A model generated the notes under the pieces. That model saw only the letters and a list, made by a program, of their open reading frames with translations, did no database searches and was not told the DNA's origin. Shown piece by piece: positions 19,604-28,344 of a stretch of 64,000 bases of DNA; within the stretch, counting starts at the first letter, position 1; every line of letters starts with the position of its first letter. The translations under genes and the position numbers were made by a program. This stretch comes from Gammaproteobacteria bacterium (lineage in GTDB: Bacteria; Pseudomonadota; Gammaproteobacteria; SURF-13), in the NCBI GenBank assembly GCA_030680605.1, contig JAUXUQ010000002.1, forward strand, positions 124,001 through 188,000, written 5' to 3'.

Positions 19604-21883
19604 ATGTTAAGCAAGGAGCTCGAGGTCACACTCAATACGGCGTTCCGCGAGGCACGCGAGAAACTGCACGAATTCATGACCGTGGAGCATTTGCTGCTGG
19701 CCTTGCTCGACAACCCTACTGCGGTTACGGTGCTGCGGGCCTGCGGTGCTGACGTGGACCGATTGCGCAAGGATCTGAACGGTTTCCTGACCGAGACTAC
19801 GCCGTTGTTGCCGATGCAGGATGCACGCGACACCCAGCCCACCCTCGGTTTTCAGCGTGTGCTGCAGCGCTCGGTATTGCACGTGCAGTCCTCCGGCAAG
19901 AAAGAGGTCACCGGTGCCAATGTGCTGGTGGCAGTGTTCGGCGAGCAGGACTCGCAGGCTGTGTATTTCCTGAAAAAACAGAGCATCAGCCGCCTTGATG
20001 TGGTGAATTACATCTCCCACGGCATCTCCAAGGTGCATGGCGATGATGATGCGCAGGTGCCACCTCCGGCAGCCGACGACGAGACGGGTGCCGAAGCGCC
20101 TGCCCGTACTGCGCTGGAGAATTTTGCCACCAACCTCAACCAGCTTGCGCGTCAGGGCAAGATCGACCCGCTGATCGGACGCAAAAATGAAGTCGAGCGC
20201 ACCATCCAGATACTGTGCCGCCGGCGCAAGAATAATCCGCTCTACGTGGGCGAGGCCGGTGTTGGTAAGACCGCCATCGCCGAAGGCCTGGCCAAGATGA
20301 TTGTAGACGGCGATGTACCGCAGGTGCTGGAAGACAGCACCATTTACGCGCTTGATATGGGCGCTCTGCTGGCGGGTACCAAATACCGAGGCGATTTCGA
20401 GAAGCGCCTCAAGGCGGTGCTGAACCAGTTGCACAAGGAGCCCGGCGCAATACTGTTCATTGACGAGATTCACACCATTATTGGCGCAGGGGCGGCCTCC
20501 GGAGGGGTGATGGATGCCTCCAACCTGCTCAAGCCGATGCTGGCATCAGGCGAATTGCGTTGTATCGGTTCTACCACCTATCAGGAGTACCGCGGCATCT
20601 TCGAGAAAGACCGCGCACTGGCGCGCCGCTTCCAGAAGATTGAGGTCAACGAGCCCAGCATAGACGAAACTGTGGCCATTCTGGAGGGCCTCAAGTCTCG
20701 CTTCGAGAAGCATCACAAGGTGAAATACTCGCACAAGGCATTGCGCACGGCGGCCGAGCTTGCAGAGCGCTACATCAATGACCGCCATCTGCCGGACAAG
20801 GCCATCGATGTGATCGATGAGGCGGGTGCCAGCCAGGCCATCATTGTGGCCTCCAAGCGCAAGAAGACCATCGGTGTGGTGGAGATTGAAAATGTGGTGG
20901 CCAAGATGGCACGCATTCCGCCCAAGACGGTGTCGACCTCCGACAAGGACATGCTGCGCCATTTGGAAAAAAACCTGAAGCTCATGGTGTTTGGCCAGGA
21001 CGAGGCGATAGAGGGGCTTGCCGCTGCGATCAAGATGGCGCGTTCGGGGCTGGGTCATGCGCAAAAGCCGATCGGATCGTTCCTGTTTTCCGGTCCGACA
21101 GGTGTTGGCAAGACCGAAGTGACGCGTCAGCTGGCCAAAGTCATGGGCGTGGAACTCATTCGCTTCGACATGTCGGAGTACATGGAGCGACATACGGTGT
21201 CACGCCTGATAGGCGCGCCGCCCGGCTATGTCGGCTTTGACCAGGGTGGCCTGCTCACCGAAGCGGTTACCAAGCATCCGCACGCCGTGCTGTTGCTGGA
21301 CGAGATCGAAAAGGCGCATCCCGATGTGTTCAACCTGCTGCTGCAGGTGATGGACCATGGCACGCTGACCGACAATAACGGGCGCAAGGCCGACTTTCGT
21401 AACGTGGTAATTGTGATGACCACCAACGCGGGTGCGGATCAGGTTGGCCGCTCCTCCATCGGTTTCGCCGAGCAGGATCACAGCGGTGACAGTATGGAGG
21501 TGATCAAGCGCACGTTTAGCCCCGAATTCCGTAATCGCCTCGATGCCATTATTCAGTTCAAGGCGCTGGGGAGCATGACAGTCGCCAGCGTGGTGGATAA
21601 ATTCATCCTGGAGCTCGAGGCCCAGCTGGAAGATAAGCATGTGACGATAGACGTGGATGATGAAGCACGCGCATGGCTTGCCGTTCACGGATTTGACCGT
21701 GTGATGGGCGCGCGCCCCATGGCGCGCCTGATTCAGGAGAAGATCAAGCGCCCGCTGGCCGAGGAACTGTTGTTCGGAAAGCTGGCCGGTGGGGGCCATG
21801 TGTACATCAGCGAGAAGGACGGCGAACTGGTCTTTTCGGTTGCGGCAAAGGAGAATCTCGAACAGGTTGAAGCAGTAGGGTAA
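19604..21883 (+). CDS. clpA: ATP-dependent Clp protease ATP-binding subunit ClpA
   Basis: This unfoldase feeds proteins to ClpP. The 759-residue protein has an N-domain that docks ClpS and two AAA+ modules. Module one carries GEAGVGKTAIAEGL and ILFIDEIHTIIG; module two carries GPTGVGKTEVTRQLA and AVLLLDEIEKAHPDVF. I use the ATG at 19604 because MLSKELEVTLNTAFREAREK is the family N-terminus; the longer frame from 19490 overlaps clpS and is rejected. With clpS, bpt and aat it makes up the N-degron pathway. Confidence 0.97.
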   Translation: MLSKELEVTLNTAFREAREKLHEFMTVEHLLLALLDNPTAVTVLRACGADVDRLRKDLNGFLTETTPLLPMQDARDTQPTLGFQRVLQRSVLHVQSSGKKEVTGANVLVAVFGEQDSQAVYFLKKQSISRLDVVNYISHGISKVHGDDDAQVPPPAADDETGAEAPARTALENFATNLNQLARQGKIDPLIGRKNEVERTIQILCRRRKNNPLYVGEAGVGKTAIAEGLAKMIVDGDVPQVLEDSTIYALDMGALLAGTKYRGDFEKRLKAVLNQLHKEPGAILFIDEIHTIIGAGAASGGVMDASNLLKPMLASGELRCIGSTTYQEYRGIFEKDRALARRFQKIEVNEPSIDETVAILEGLKSRFEKHHKVKYSHKALRTAAELAERYINDRHLPDKAIDVIDEAGASQAIIVASKRKKTIGVVEIENVVAKMARIPPKTVSTSDKDMLRHLEKNLKLMVFGQDEAIEGLAAAIKMARSGLGHAQKPIGSFLFSGPTGVGKTEVTRQLAKVMGVELIRFDMSEYMERHTVSRLIGAPPGYVGFDQGGLLTEAVTKHPHAVLLLDEIEKAHPDVFNLLLQVMDHGTLTDNNGRKADFRNVVIVMTTNAGADQVGRSSIGFAEQDHSGDSMEVIKRTFSPEFRNRLDAIIQFKALGSMTVASVVDKFILELEAQLEDKHVTIDVDDEARAWLAVHGFDRVMGARPMARLIQEKIKRPLAEELLFGKLAGGGHVYISEKDGELVFSVAAKENLEQVEAVG

Positions 21884-21961
21884 GGTGCGCTGACCTGTAT
21901 GCGGGCTTCTGTGGTACCGGGGGTGCCGGAGAACGGCCGGTTGGGACGGGGCTGGCAGGGA

Positions 21962-22180
21962 CTAGCGTGCGCGGAAGCTGATGCGGCCTTTGGTAAGATC
22001 ATACGGCGTGAGTTGCACGGTTACCCGGTCACCGGTGAGAATGCGAATATAGTGCTTGCGCATCTTGCCGGAGATATGTGCGGTCACCATGTGGCCGTTA
22101 TCCAGCTTGACGCGGAACATGGTATTGGGCAGCGTCTCTGCTACCGTGCCTTCCATTTCAATGTGCTCTTCTTTTGCCAT
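21962..22180 (-). CDS. infA: Translation initiation factor IF-1
   Basis: IF-1 binds the ribosomal A site during initiation. The 72-residue protein is a single S1/OB fold and nearly matches the family throughout: an acidic start, then [33 protein letters not shown] and [14 protein letters not shown]. It lies between clpA and bpt on the opposite strand to clpA, a position widely conserved in gammaproteobacteria. Confidence 0.98.
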   Translation of the reverse strand: MAKEEHIEMEGTVAETLPNTMFRVKLDNGHMVTAHISGKMRKHYIRILTGDRVTVQLTPYDLTKGRISFRAR

Positions 22181-22254
22181 GCCGTTCGTTTACCCGTGAC
22201 TGATGCTGCAAGCAGCGTTCAAAGCGCGGCCATTATACTACAAAAGCCGTATCC

Positions 22255-22965
22255 CTATGGGTCATCTCCTGTAAGCCGCAGCCAGCGGTTGTGGCGGTAT
22301 ATCTCCAGCGGTCGGTACTGGCCTTTATAGTCCATTTTGCGGCACTGCCTGAGCCAGTAGCCGAGATAGAGCCAGGGCAGTCCGAGGCGTCGCGCCTCCT
22401 GTATCTGCCACAGCACGGCATACACGCCGAGGCTACGGGCACTCTCTGCCGGCTCAAAAAATGTATATACGGCCGAAAGCCCCTGTGGCAGATGGTCAGT
22501 GATGGCGACGGCAAGCAGTTGCTGTCTGCGGTGCAAGGTGTATAGGCGGGTGTCGATGCCGGGGGCGTTGAACAGTTCCTGATATTGTTCTGGCGTCGAT
22601 GGGCCTGTGTGATCATCAGCATGCCGGTGGGCGAGATAGTGCTGGTAGAGTTGAAAGTGCTTGGCATCATACAGCGGGCTGAGACAGCCGACCTCGATAT
22701 CCCGGTTGCGTTGCCAGACCCGCCGGTGACGTCGACGTGGCTGAAATTCATTGACGGGTACGCGTACCGGGATGCAGGCCTCGCACGCGTCACAATGCGG
22801 GCGATACAGGTGTGGGCCATTGCGACGGAACCCCTTCTCAATCAGGTTGCCGTAGAGGGCGCTGGTGAGGGTGTGGGCAGGATCAGCAAACAGCAGGCTT
22901 GCGCTGCGTCCGGCGAGATAGGGGCAGGCGTGAGGCGGCGTCAGGTAAAAATCAAGCGTGCTCAT
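22255..22965 (-). CDS. bpt: Aspartate/glutamate leucyltransferase Bpt
   Basis: Bpt transfers leucine from Leu-tRNA to proteins with N-terminal Asp or Glu, creating an N-degron. The ATG at 22965 gives 236 residues starting with STLDFYLTPPHACPYLAG. It has the CDACEACIPVRVPV motif of the ATE1-like N-domain and the conserved YLGYWLRQCRKMDYKGQYRP region. A longer in-frame start at 23079 lies inside aat and is not believed. It overlaps the end of aat by 14 nt. Confidence 0.94.
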   Translation of the reverse strand: MSTLDFYLTPPHACPYLAGRSASLLFADPAHTLTSALYGNLIEKGFRRNGPHLYRPHCDACEACIPVRVPVNEFQPRRRHRRVWQRNRDIEVGCLSPLYDAKHFQLYQHYLAHRHADDHTGPSTPEQYQELFNAPGIDTRLYTLHRRQQLLAVAITDHLPQGLSAVYTFFEPAESARSLGVYAVLWQIQEARRLGLPWLYLGYWLRQCRKMDYKGQYRPLEIYRHNRWLRLTGDDP

Positions 22966-23668
22966 GAGGTCGGTAACCGGGGTTATCCCAGGGGGTTGCC
23001 AGTGGCGGCATATCGCGCCACTGTTGCAGCAAGCGGATGAATTCATGGCGCGGCAATTTCTCCGCGCCCAGGCTGGCAAGATGTGGTGTGTGCATCTGGC
23101 AGTCGATCAATCGGTAGCCTTGCTGGTGCAGGCGTGCAGTCAGATGTGCCAGCGCTACTTTGGAGGTATTGGCGTGACGGCTGAACATGGACTCGGCAAA
23201 GAATACCCTCCCCAGCGCCACGCCATAGAGGCCGCCCACCAACTCGCCCCGGTGCCAGACCTCTGTGGAGTGGGCATGGCCAAGCCGATGTAGTTCGCTG
23301 TAGGCATCAATCATGTCCACTGTAATCCACGTGTCTGTGTCTGCATTGCGCGGTGCGGCACAGGCCTCCATCACGGCAGTAAAGCAGGTGTCATACGTGA
23401 CGCTGTAGCGGTGCTGCCGCAACAGCTTGCGCAGGCTGCGCGCTATCCTGAAATGCTCCGGGAACAATACCGCCCGTGGGTCAGGTGACCACCACAGCAC
23501 AGGTTGGCCTGTTGCATACCAGGGAAAGATGCCATTGCGATAGGCCTCGATCAGGCGTTGCGGCGCGAGATCGCCGCCTACGGCGAGCAGGCCGTCAGGA
23601 TCGCGTAGCGCCAACGTTGCGTCAGGAAAGCCGGTGTCGTGAGGTTGAATATAATAGGGAGTCTGCAT
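22952..23668 (-). CDS. aat: Leucyl/phenylalanyl-tRNA-protein transferase
   Basis: Aat adds Leu or Phe from tRNA to proteins with N-terminal Lys or Arg, marking them for ClpS-ClpAP. The 238-residue protein has the family core DGLLAVGGDLAPQRLIEAYRNGIFPW, followed by WWSPDPRAVLFP, and GELVGGLYGVALGRVFFAESMF with the catalytic region. It shares one base with the upstream acyltransferase-like gene. Confidence 0.97.
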   Translation of the reverse strand: MQTPYYIQPHDTGFPDATLALRDPDGLLAVGGDLAPQRLIEAYRNGIFPWYATGQPVLWWSPDPRAVLFPEHFRIARSLRKLLRQHRYSVTYDTCFTAVMEACAAPRNADTDTWITVDMIDAYSELHRLGHAHSTEVWHRGELVGGLYGVALGRVFFAESMFSRHANTSKVALAHLTARLHQQGYRLIDCQMHTPHLASLGAEKLPRHEFIRLLQQWRDMPPLATPWDNPGYRPHEHA

Positions 23669-24807
23669 CAGCGGCAGACCGGTTTAAATGGCGAGTGTGC
23701 GTGCAGCTCCTCAAGATGAGGCTGGAGGGCAAATGTTTCACGCGTCAGAAAGTCTTGTACCGCAGCGCTGAATGCCGGGTGCGCGAACCAGTGCGCCGAC
23801 CAGGTGGGCGTAGGCAGAAACCCGCGTGCGAGCTTGTGTTCGCCCTGCGCCCCCGCCTCAAAACGGACCAGCCTGTGACTGATGCAGTACTCCATAAGTG
23901 AATAATAGCAGCACTCGAAGTGCAGGCCGTGAAAGTCGGCGGCGCAGCCCCAGTGGCGGCCATACAGTGTGTCGCCGCCACGCAGATTGAACGCGCCGGC
24001 CACGTACTTTCCATCGTGCTGCGCCAGCACCAGCACAACGTGCTCTGCCAGTGAGCGCCCGATCTCCATGAAAAACTCCAGTGTCAGTGATGCACTGCCA
24101 CCCTTCCTGTCGAAGGTGGAGCAATAGAAAGCATGGAATAGTTTCCACTGCTCAGCGCTGACCTGGTGGCCACTCAGTATCTCAATCTCAATCCCGGCCT
24201 CGCGCACGCGTCGGCGCTCCTGCTTGATCTTTTTGCGCTTTTCGGCGCTGAGGCTGGAAAGAAAATCGGAAAAGTCCCGGTAACCCGGATTGTGCCAGTG
24301 GAACTGGAAGCCGCTGCGGCGCATGAAGCCATGCCGCTCAAGCAGTGTAGTGTCGTGTTCGGTGGTGAACAACCAGTGTACTGAGGAAGTCTGGAGGCGG
24401 CGGGCATGGTCGAGTATAGCCTCCACCAGTCCGCCAGCCACGACCTCCTGATCGATGCTATCTGCCAGCAGCAACCGGGGGCCGGTGGCAGGGGTATAGG
24501 GCACTGCGACGACCAGCTTGGGGTAATAGGGCATGCCATTGCGCTCGTAGGCCTCTGCCCACGCCCAGTCGAACACAAACTCGCCGTGAGAATTGTATTT
24601 GAGATACATCGGCGCGGCACCTACCAGCTGGCCACGGTCATATGCGGTGATGTGCTGTGGCACCCAGCCGGCATGTCGCCCGACACAGCCATGGCGTTCG
24701 AGCGCAACCAGAAATTCGTGACGTAAAAACGGGTTGTCGTTGCCGGCGAGAGCGTTCCATGCGGCGGCGGCGATGTTGTCAAGGCGGGGTGTGACGGAGA
24801 TGTCCAT
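23668..24807 (-). CDS. FemAB/GNAT-like predicted N-acyltransferase
   Basis: The 379-residue protein belongs to a widespread, poorly characterised GNAT-fold family related to FemAB peptidoglycan transferases. Visible landmarks are NPFLRHEFLVALE near the N-terminus, FDWAWAEAYERNGMPYYPKL, FQFHWHNPGYRDFSDFLSSL, and a GRHWGC segment near the C-terminus. The ATG at 24807 leaves 4 nt from the preceding gene; an upstream start at 24864 would run into it. The substrate is unknown. Its tight link to aat may reflect co-transcription only. Confidence 0.8.
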   Translation of the reverse strand: MDISVTPRLDNIAAAAWNALAGNDNPFLRHEFLVALERHGCVGRHAGWVPQHITAYDRGQLVGAAPMYLKYNSHGEFVFDWAWAEAYERNGMPYYPKLVVAVPYTPATGPRLLLADSIDQEVVAGGLVEAILDHARRLQTSSVHWLFTTEHDTTLLERHGFMRRSGFQFHWHNPGYRDFSDFLSSLSAEKRKKIKQERRRVREAGIEIEILSGHQVSAEQWKLFHAFYCSTFDRKGGSASLTLEFFMEIGRSLAEHVVLVLAQHDGKYVAGAFNLRGGDTLYGRHWGCAADFHGLHFECCYYSLMEYCISHRLVRFEAGAQGEHKLARGFLPTPTWSAHWFAHPAFSAAVQDFLTRETFALQPHLEELHAHSPFKPVCR

Positions 24808-24811
24808 GCCG

Positions 24812-26798
24812 TTATCCGGGTGCCGGTATTTTCCATTCCGGGCTTTGCGCGGGCCACACGCCATGCTCGATTACTGTGTTGTGGTCAAAGGCCAGAAAGC
24901 TCGCCGTGCCGTAGTGTGGCAGCGGACGGAGCAGTAGTTGCAGGGCGGCCGTGTCAGTCACGGACACAATGGCGATGGTCTTGCCGTTGCGCTCCGTGAC
25001 CCATACCTGTGCAGTGCCCTTGTTGCGCAGGTTCGGTGGACGCTCGGCGAGCTTTTGCGCGCTGAGAAAGTGATTGATGTCAGCGTGCAGTCCAATCACC
25101 AGCGCAGATGCGGTGGCAGGCAGTGCGGTTGCGATTTGCGGCGGGTGATCTAATAGTTTTCCGGCGAGCGCCAGCGCGGGTTGGCGTAGTGATGGATCTG
25201 CCGTGAGTACCACTGTTTGCGTCGCCGGGTCGTTGATGACCTGACGCAGTATAGGGGGTGCCTCGGCAGGCGCCAGCCGGCGAAACAGCCTGACATCGGG
25301 ATCCAGTACCAGCGAGATCGGCGGGGCAAGGGTTTCCAGTGTGTAATCGGTACTCATCTCCGCCAGCTCGAGCATGTGATGCTCTACTCCGCGTTCGGTA
25401 TTGACGAGTACAGGTACGCGCAGGGTGTATGCCGGTGCGGATTGGCGCAAGGTAAAACTGACGGCGTGGCGGGCACCTGATGCGGTTGTTTCAATATTTT
25501 GCAGCGCGAGCCGGGGTGCGCCCGTGCGATCGAGCCATTGCTGAAACAGGGTCGCGAGATTTTTGCCGGAGCTTTGCTCAAAGGCATGCCGCATCTCGTC
25601 CCAGCCCGCCGTGGTGAAGGCATGTTGTTGCCAGAACTGCCGCAACCCGGTATCGAAGGCCGCCGTGCCAATCTGATCGCGTAGCATCAAAAACAGGAAG
25701 GCGGCCTTGTGGTAGCCGATGGTTTGTGAGGCGCTGTGGTGGCGTGCAGTGAAATCGCTCAAGGCAATATCCTGGCCTTGCGGTATCGCGGCGAAGTCAC
25801 GCAGCCAGGAAAGACGCAGCGTGCGCGCTGCGTCTGCGTCAGCGCGCTCCTTGTAGGTGTAATCGGCCATGAAGGTGGTGAGCCCCTCTGACCAGTTGCC
25901 GCGCTGCCAGTCCACATAGACGCCGTTGCCCCACCAGTTGTGCAATATTTCATGGCCGAGCGATCCAAAGCGGATGAACGGCAGGCGCAGCACATTACTG
26001 CCAAGATAGGTAAGCGTGGGCATGCCAAAGCCGGTAGGTAGCGGGCTGGAGACGATGCTGAACTCGCTGAACGGATAGGGCCCGATCCATGTGCTGTACA
26101 AGTCGATGTAAGCATTGATGGAGTCCAGATAATCCTGTGCGAGCTCTGCGACAGGGGGGTGGAAATAAGTGCGCAGGCGCAGACCGTTTTCAATGCGCTC
26201 TTCAATACGATATGGACCGGCCATGAGGGTGATGCCTTCGGCGGGATGGTTAAAGGCGAAGCGTGCCCGGTAACGCCCCTGGCGCAGTGTCTCTTCCGTC
26301 AGCGTGCCCGGCACGATGCCGCGCTGCGGGTCGGGGAGGTCGAGTGTAAGTGTGTAGGTGAAAGGCACATCGTCCAGTTGCGGGTACCAGGCGCTGGAGG
26401 CGGGCAGATAGCTGCCGCTGCTGTCCGCCATCGCAGGCAGCCGCTGTAACACATCACGCTCGTCAGCCGTCGCCTTGAGGGGCGCCAATGTGCCCGTGTA
26501 GCGCACGGTGATGACATGCGGCGCAGCTTGCTTGCCCAGCGGGATGTGCCAGTGTGACAGGCCATCTGTCGTGCCGGCGCTCGTGTTAGGCAGCTCGCGA
26601 CCGTTGAGCGCCAGATACTCCAGCACAAACTCGTGGCCCAGCGTCAGGTGTGCCCGTGAGGGTGATGGTATCCGTGGCCTTCAGTAAGCGCGTCGCAGGG
26701 TCGAGCTCGATGCCGAGGTCATGGTGGATGTCCGTGACGCCTGCCTGTGCCGTAACCGTGATGGTGCACCACAGCAGCAGCCCGGTGAGTGTCCTCAT
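24812..26798 (-). pseudogene. M1-family metallopeptidase interrupted by a frameshift
   Basis: Two frames together form one gluzincin of about 660 residues. The first (26586-26798) encodes a signal peptide, MRTLTGLLLWCTITVTAQA, and the start of the beta domain. The second (ending at 24812) carries the rest, including the zinc motif HEILHNWWGN with the third ligand in NWSEGLTTF. Removing one G from the GGG at about 26655 (plus strand CCC) restores a continuous reading, TLTAHLTLGHEFVLEYLAL. The usual GxMEN aminopeptidase motif is replaced by GFGMPTLTYL, as in a subgroup of M1 proteins. It is either a recent inactivation or a sequencing error. Confidence 0.8.
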
Positions 26799-28000
26799 TG
26801 CTGCGCGGGGAACTTGGCGACCACCTCAAGCGTGTGCGCGCCGCGTCTGATCTTGATGGGTAGCCACGTACCGGGTGCCTGGCGCTGTATGATCTTGCTT
26901 ACCTCAGCGGCGGCTTTTACCGTTACGCCCGCCACTTCCAGCAGCAAGTCATCATTACGCAGGCCCGTGTCTTCGGCAATGCTGGCTGGTGTGACCTCAG
27001 CGATGCGTACGCCGTCTTTGTCATCCTGCAGCTGCACGCCCAGCCGTGGTTTGTCGCTATTGGCCGCGACAGCCGGCGTTGCTATACCAAACACGGCATC
27101 CGCAATGGTGGATGTCAACGCGTCACAAGCCTGCCCGGCATCCCAAGCGAGCAATACGGCCACATCGTGTACGCCAAGGTCGGCCAACTGGTGCGGTACG
27201 CCGTAGCGGTTCATCACATGGCCGGCGCCCATAATGCCGATCACCAGCGGCGCACCTGGTTGGCGCACGGCACTGTTGATGGCTTCGGCCATGGCACGAT
27301 CCCACGTCAACTGGCCTTCACTGAAGCGACGGAACCCGGCGTCATCGGGATCGGGCGTGGCATCTGCGGTCTTGTCGTGATCCGCCTCGGTGCGAGCTTT
27401 GCTGTGGGCGCGGTAGACCTCGGTGAGTTCTTCCCGATAACCCGGGCTCGCGGGCGCCGGGCGCGATACGCCTTCGCGCTGACTCTCGGGCACGGCATCC
27501 CAGCCGCCTTTGCGGACGGCACTGGTAAAGCTGCGATCCACGTTCAGTGCTACCATCGGAATGCGGTTCATGCGGGCGAAATGGAACAGCGGCATGTAGA
27601 GGGCCGGGTCGTAACTCCATACCTTGTACCACTCGGTTTGTTCCAGAAATTCAGCTTCGGAGAGCTTGCCCGCCACCCAGCGGTCGAGTGCCGCCTGTGT
27701 GCGGCGCGGGAACATTTCAAATCCCAGCACCAGATCAGAACGCCATGTGTGTAGCCCCGCGATAGTCTGCAATTGCCAGCGATGGTGCTCGAAGCTGGTG
27801 TGATTCTCGCCCAGCAGTACCACCTGACGACGGCTGAGTTTTTCCATGAAGGCGGGCGCAAGCAAGGTCGCCCCTTGCGGGTGTTGTAGTGATGTCCACG
27901 TGGCAACAGGCGCGCAGGCGTCCTGCCGGGTTTCAGCGGCGCTCTGCCCGCTGGCCCCGAACAGACAAAGGGTGCTGAAGAGAAGGGTGTATTTTTTCAT
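26795..28000 (-). CDS. ChaN-like haem/iron-associated protein with a C-terminal PDZ domain
   Basis: The 401-residue protein has a signal peptide (MKKYTLLFSTLCLFGASGQS), a ChaN/DUF399-like domain marked by RQVVLLGENHTSFEHHRWQL and IGIMGAGHVMNRYGVP, and a C-terminal PDZ domain (about 305-395, with PRLGVQLQDDKDGVRIAEV and LRNDDLLLEVAGV). ChaN-type proteins are cell-envelope proteins of which some bind haem. The PDZ may bind extended peptide ends. Its stop overlaps the start of the M1 peptidase (ATGA), so the two were co-translated, suggesting a periplasmic peptide-related role. Confidence 0.85.
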   Translation of the reverse strand: MKKYTLLFSTLCLFGASGQSAAETRQDACAPVATWTSLQHPQGATLLAPAFMEKLSRRQVVLLGENHTSFEHHRWQLQTIAGLHTWRSDLVLGFEMFPRRTQAALDRWVAGKLSEAEFLEQTEWYKVWSYDPALYMPLFHFARMNRIPMVALNVDRSFTSAVRKGGWDAVPESQREGVSRPAPASPGYREELTEVYRAHSKARTEADHDKTADATPDPDDAGFRRFSEGQLTWDRAMAEAINSAVRQPGAPLVIGIMGAGHVMNRYGVPHQLADLGVHDVAVLLAWDAGQACDALTSTIADAVFGIATPAVAANSDKPRLGVQLQDDKDGVRIAEVTPASIAEDTGLRNDDLLLEVAGVTVKAAAEVSKIIQRQAPGTWLPIKIRRGAHTLEVVAKFPAQQ

Positions 28001-28344
28001 GCGGTATGGGGTGCTGAATGAACTGCCATTATACCAAAGGTGTCAGCGTTGCCGCAGTATGGTTTCCCGTAAGGTCGACATGTGCTGCCGGTAGGCGTTC
28101 CCCGTCAGTGCGAGACTTGCACCATGGAACGGTGTGCAGGATTTTCATGAAATTTCGCTGGAATGTCGCAATGGGAGCGGCAGGGTATTTTCTAGCCATA
28201 CCGGGATCGATAGCTTCTAGTGCTATCTAACGATCGGGAGGATGGTGGACGCGTCCTTGGCGAAATTCTTTATCGGGGTCCGTAATGAAGCTGGCACATT
28301 GCCCGGCTGATATGCTGCTGTCGTTGCAGGGTGGAGATCAAGGG
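28001..28344. other. Intergenic gap without a recognised gene
   Basis: This 344-nt stretch separates chaN-PDZ from the end of comM. It should hold the chaN-M1-acyltransferase-aat-bpt promoter. A 27-codon plus-strand frame at 28147-28230 has a hydrophobic look but lacks a good ribosome-binding site. I see no RNA gene or repeat. Confidence 0.5.

Noticed and set aside
28147-28230. A 27-codon plus-strand frame with a signal-like sequence
   Set aside because: Only a weak AGGA precedes it, it has no neighbour in the same direction, and nothing supports conservation.
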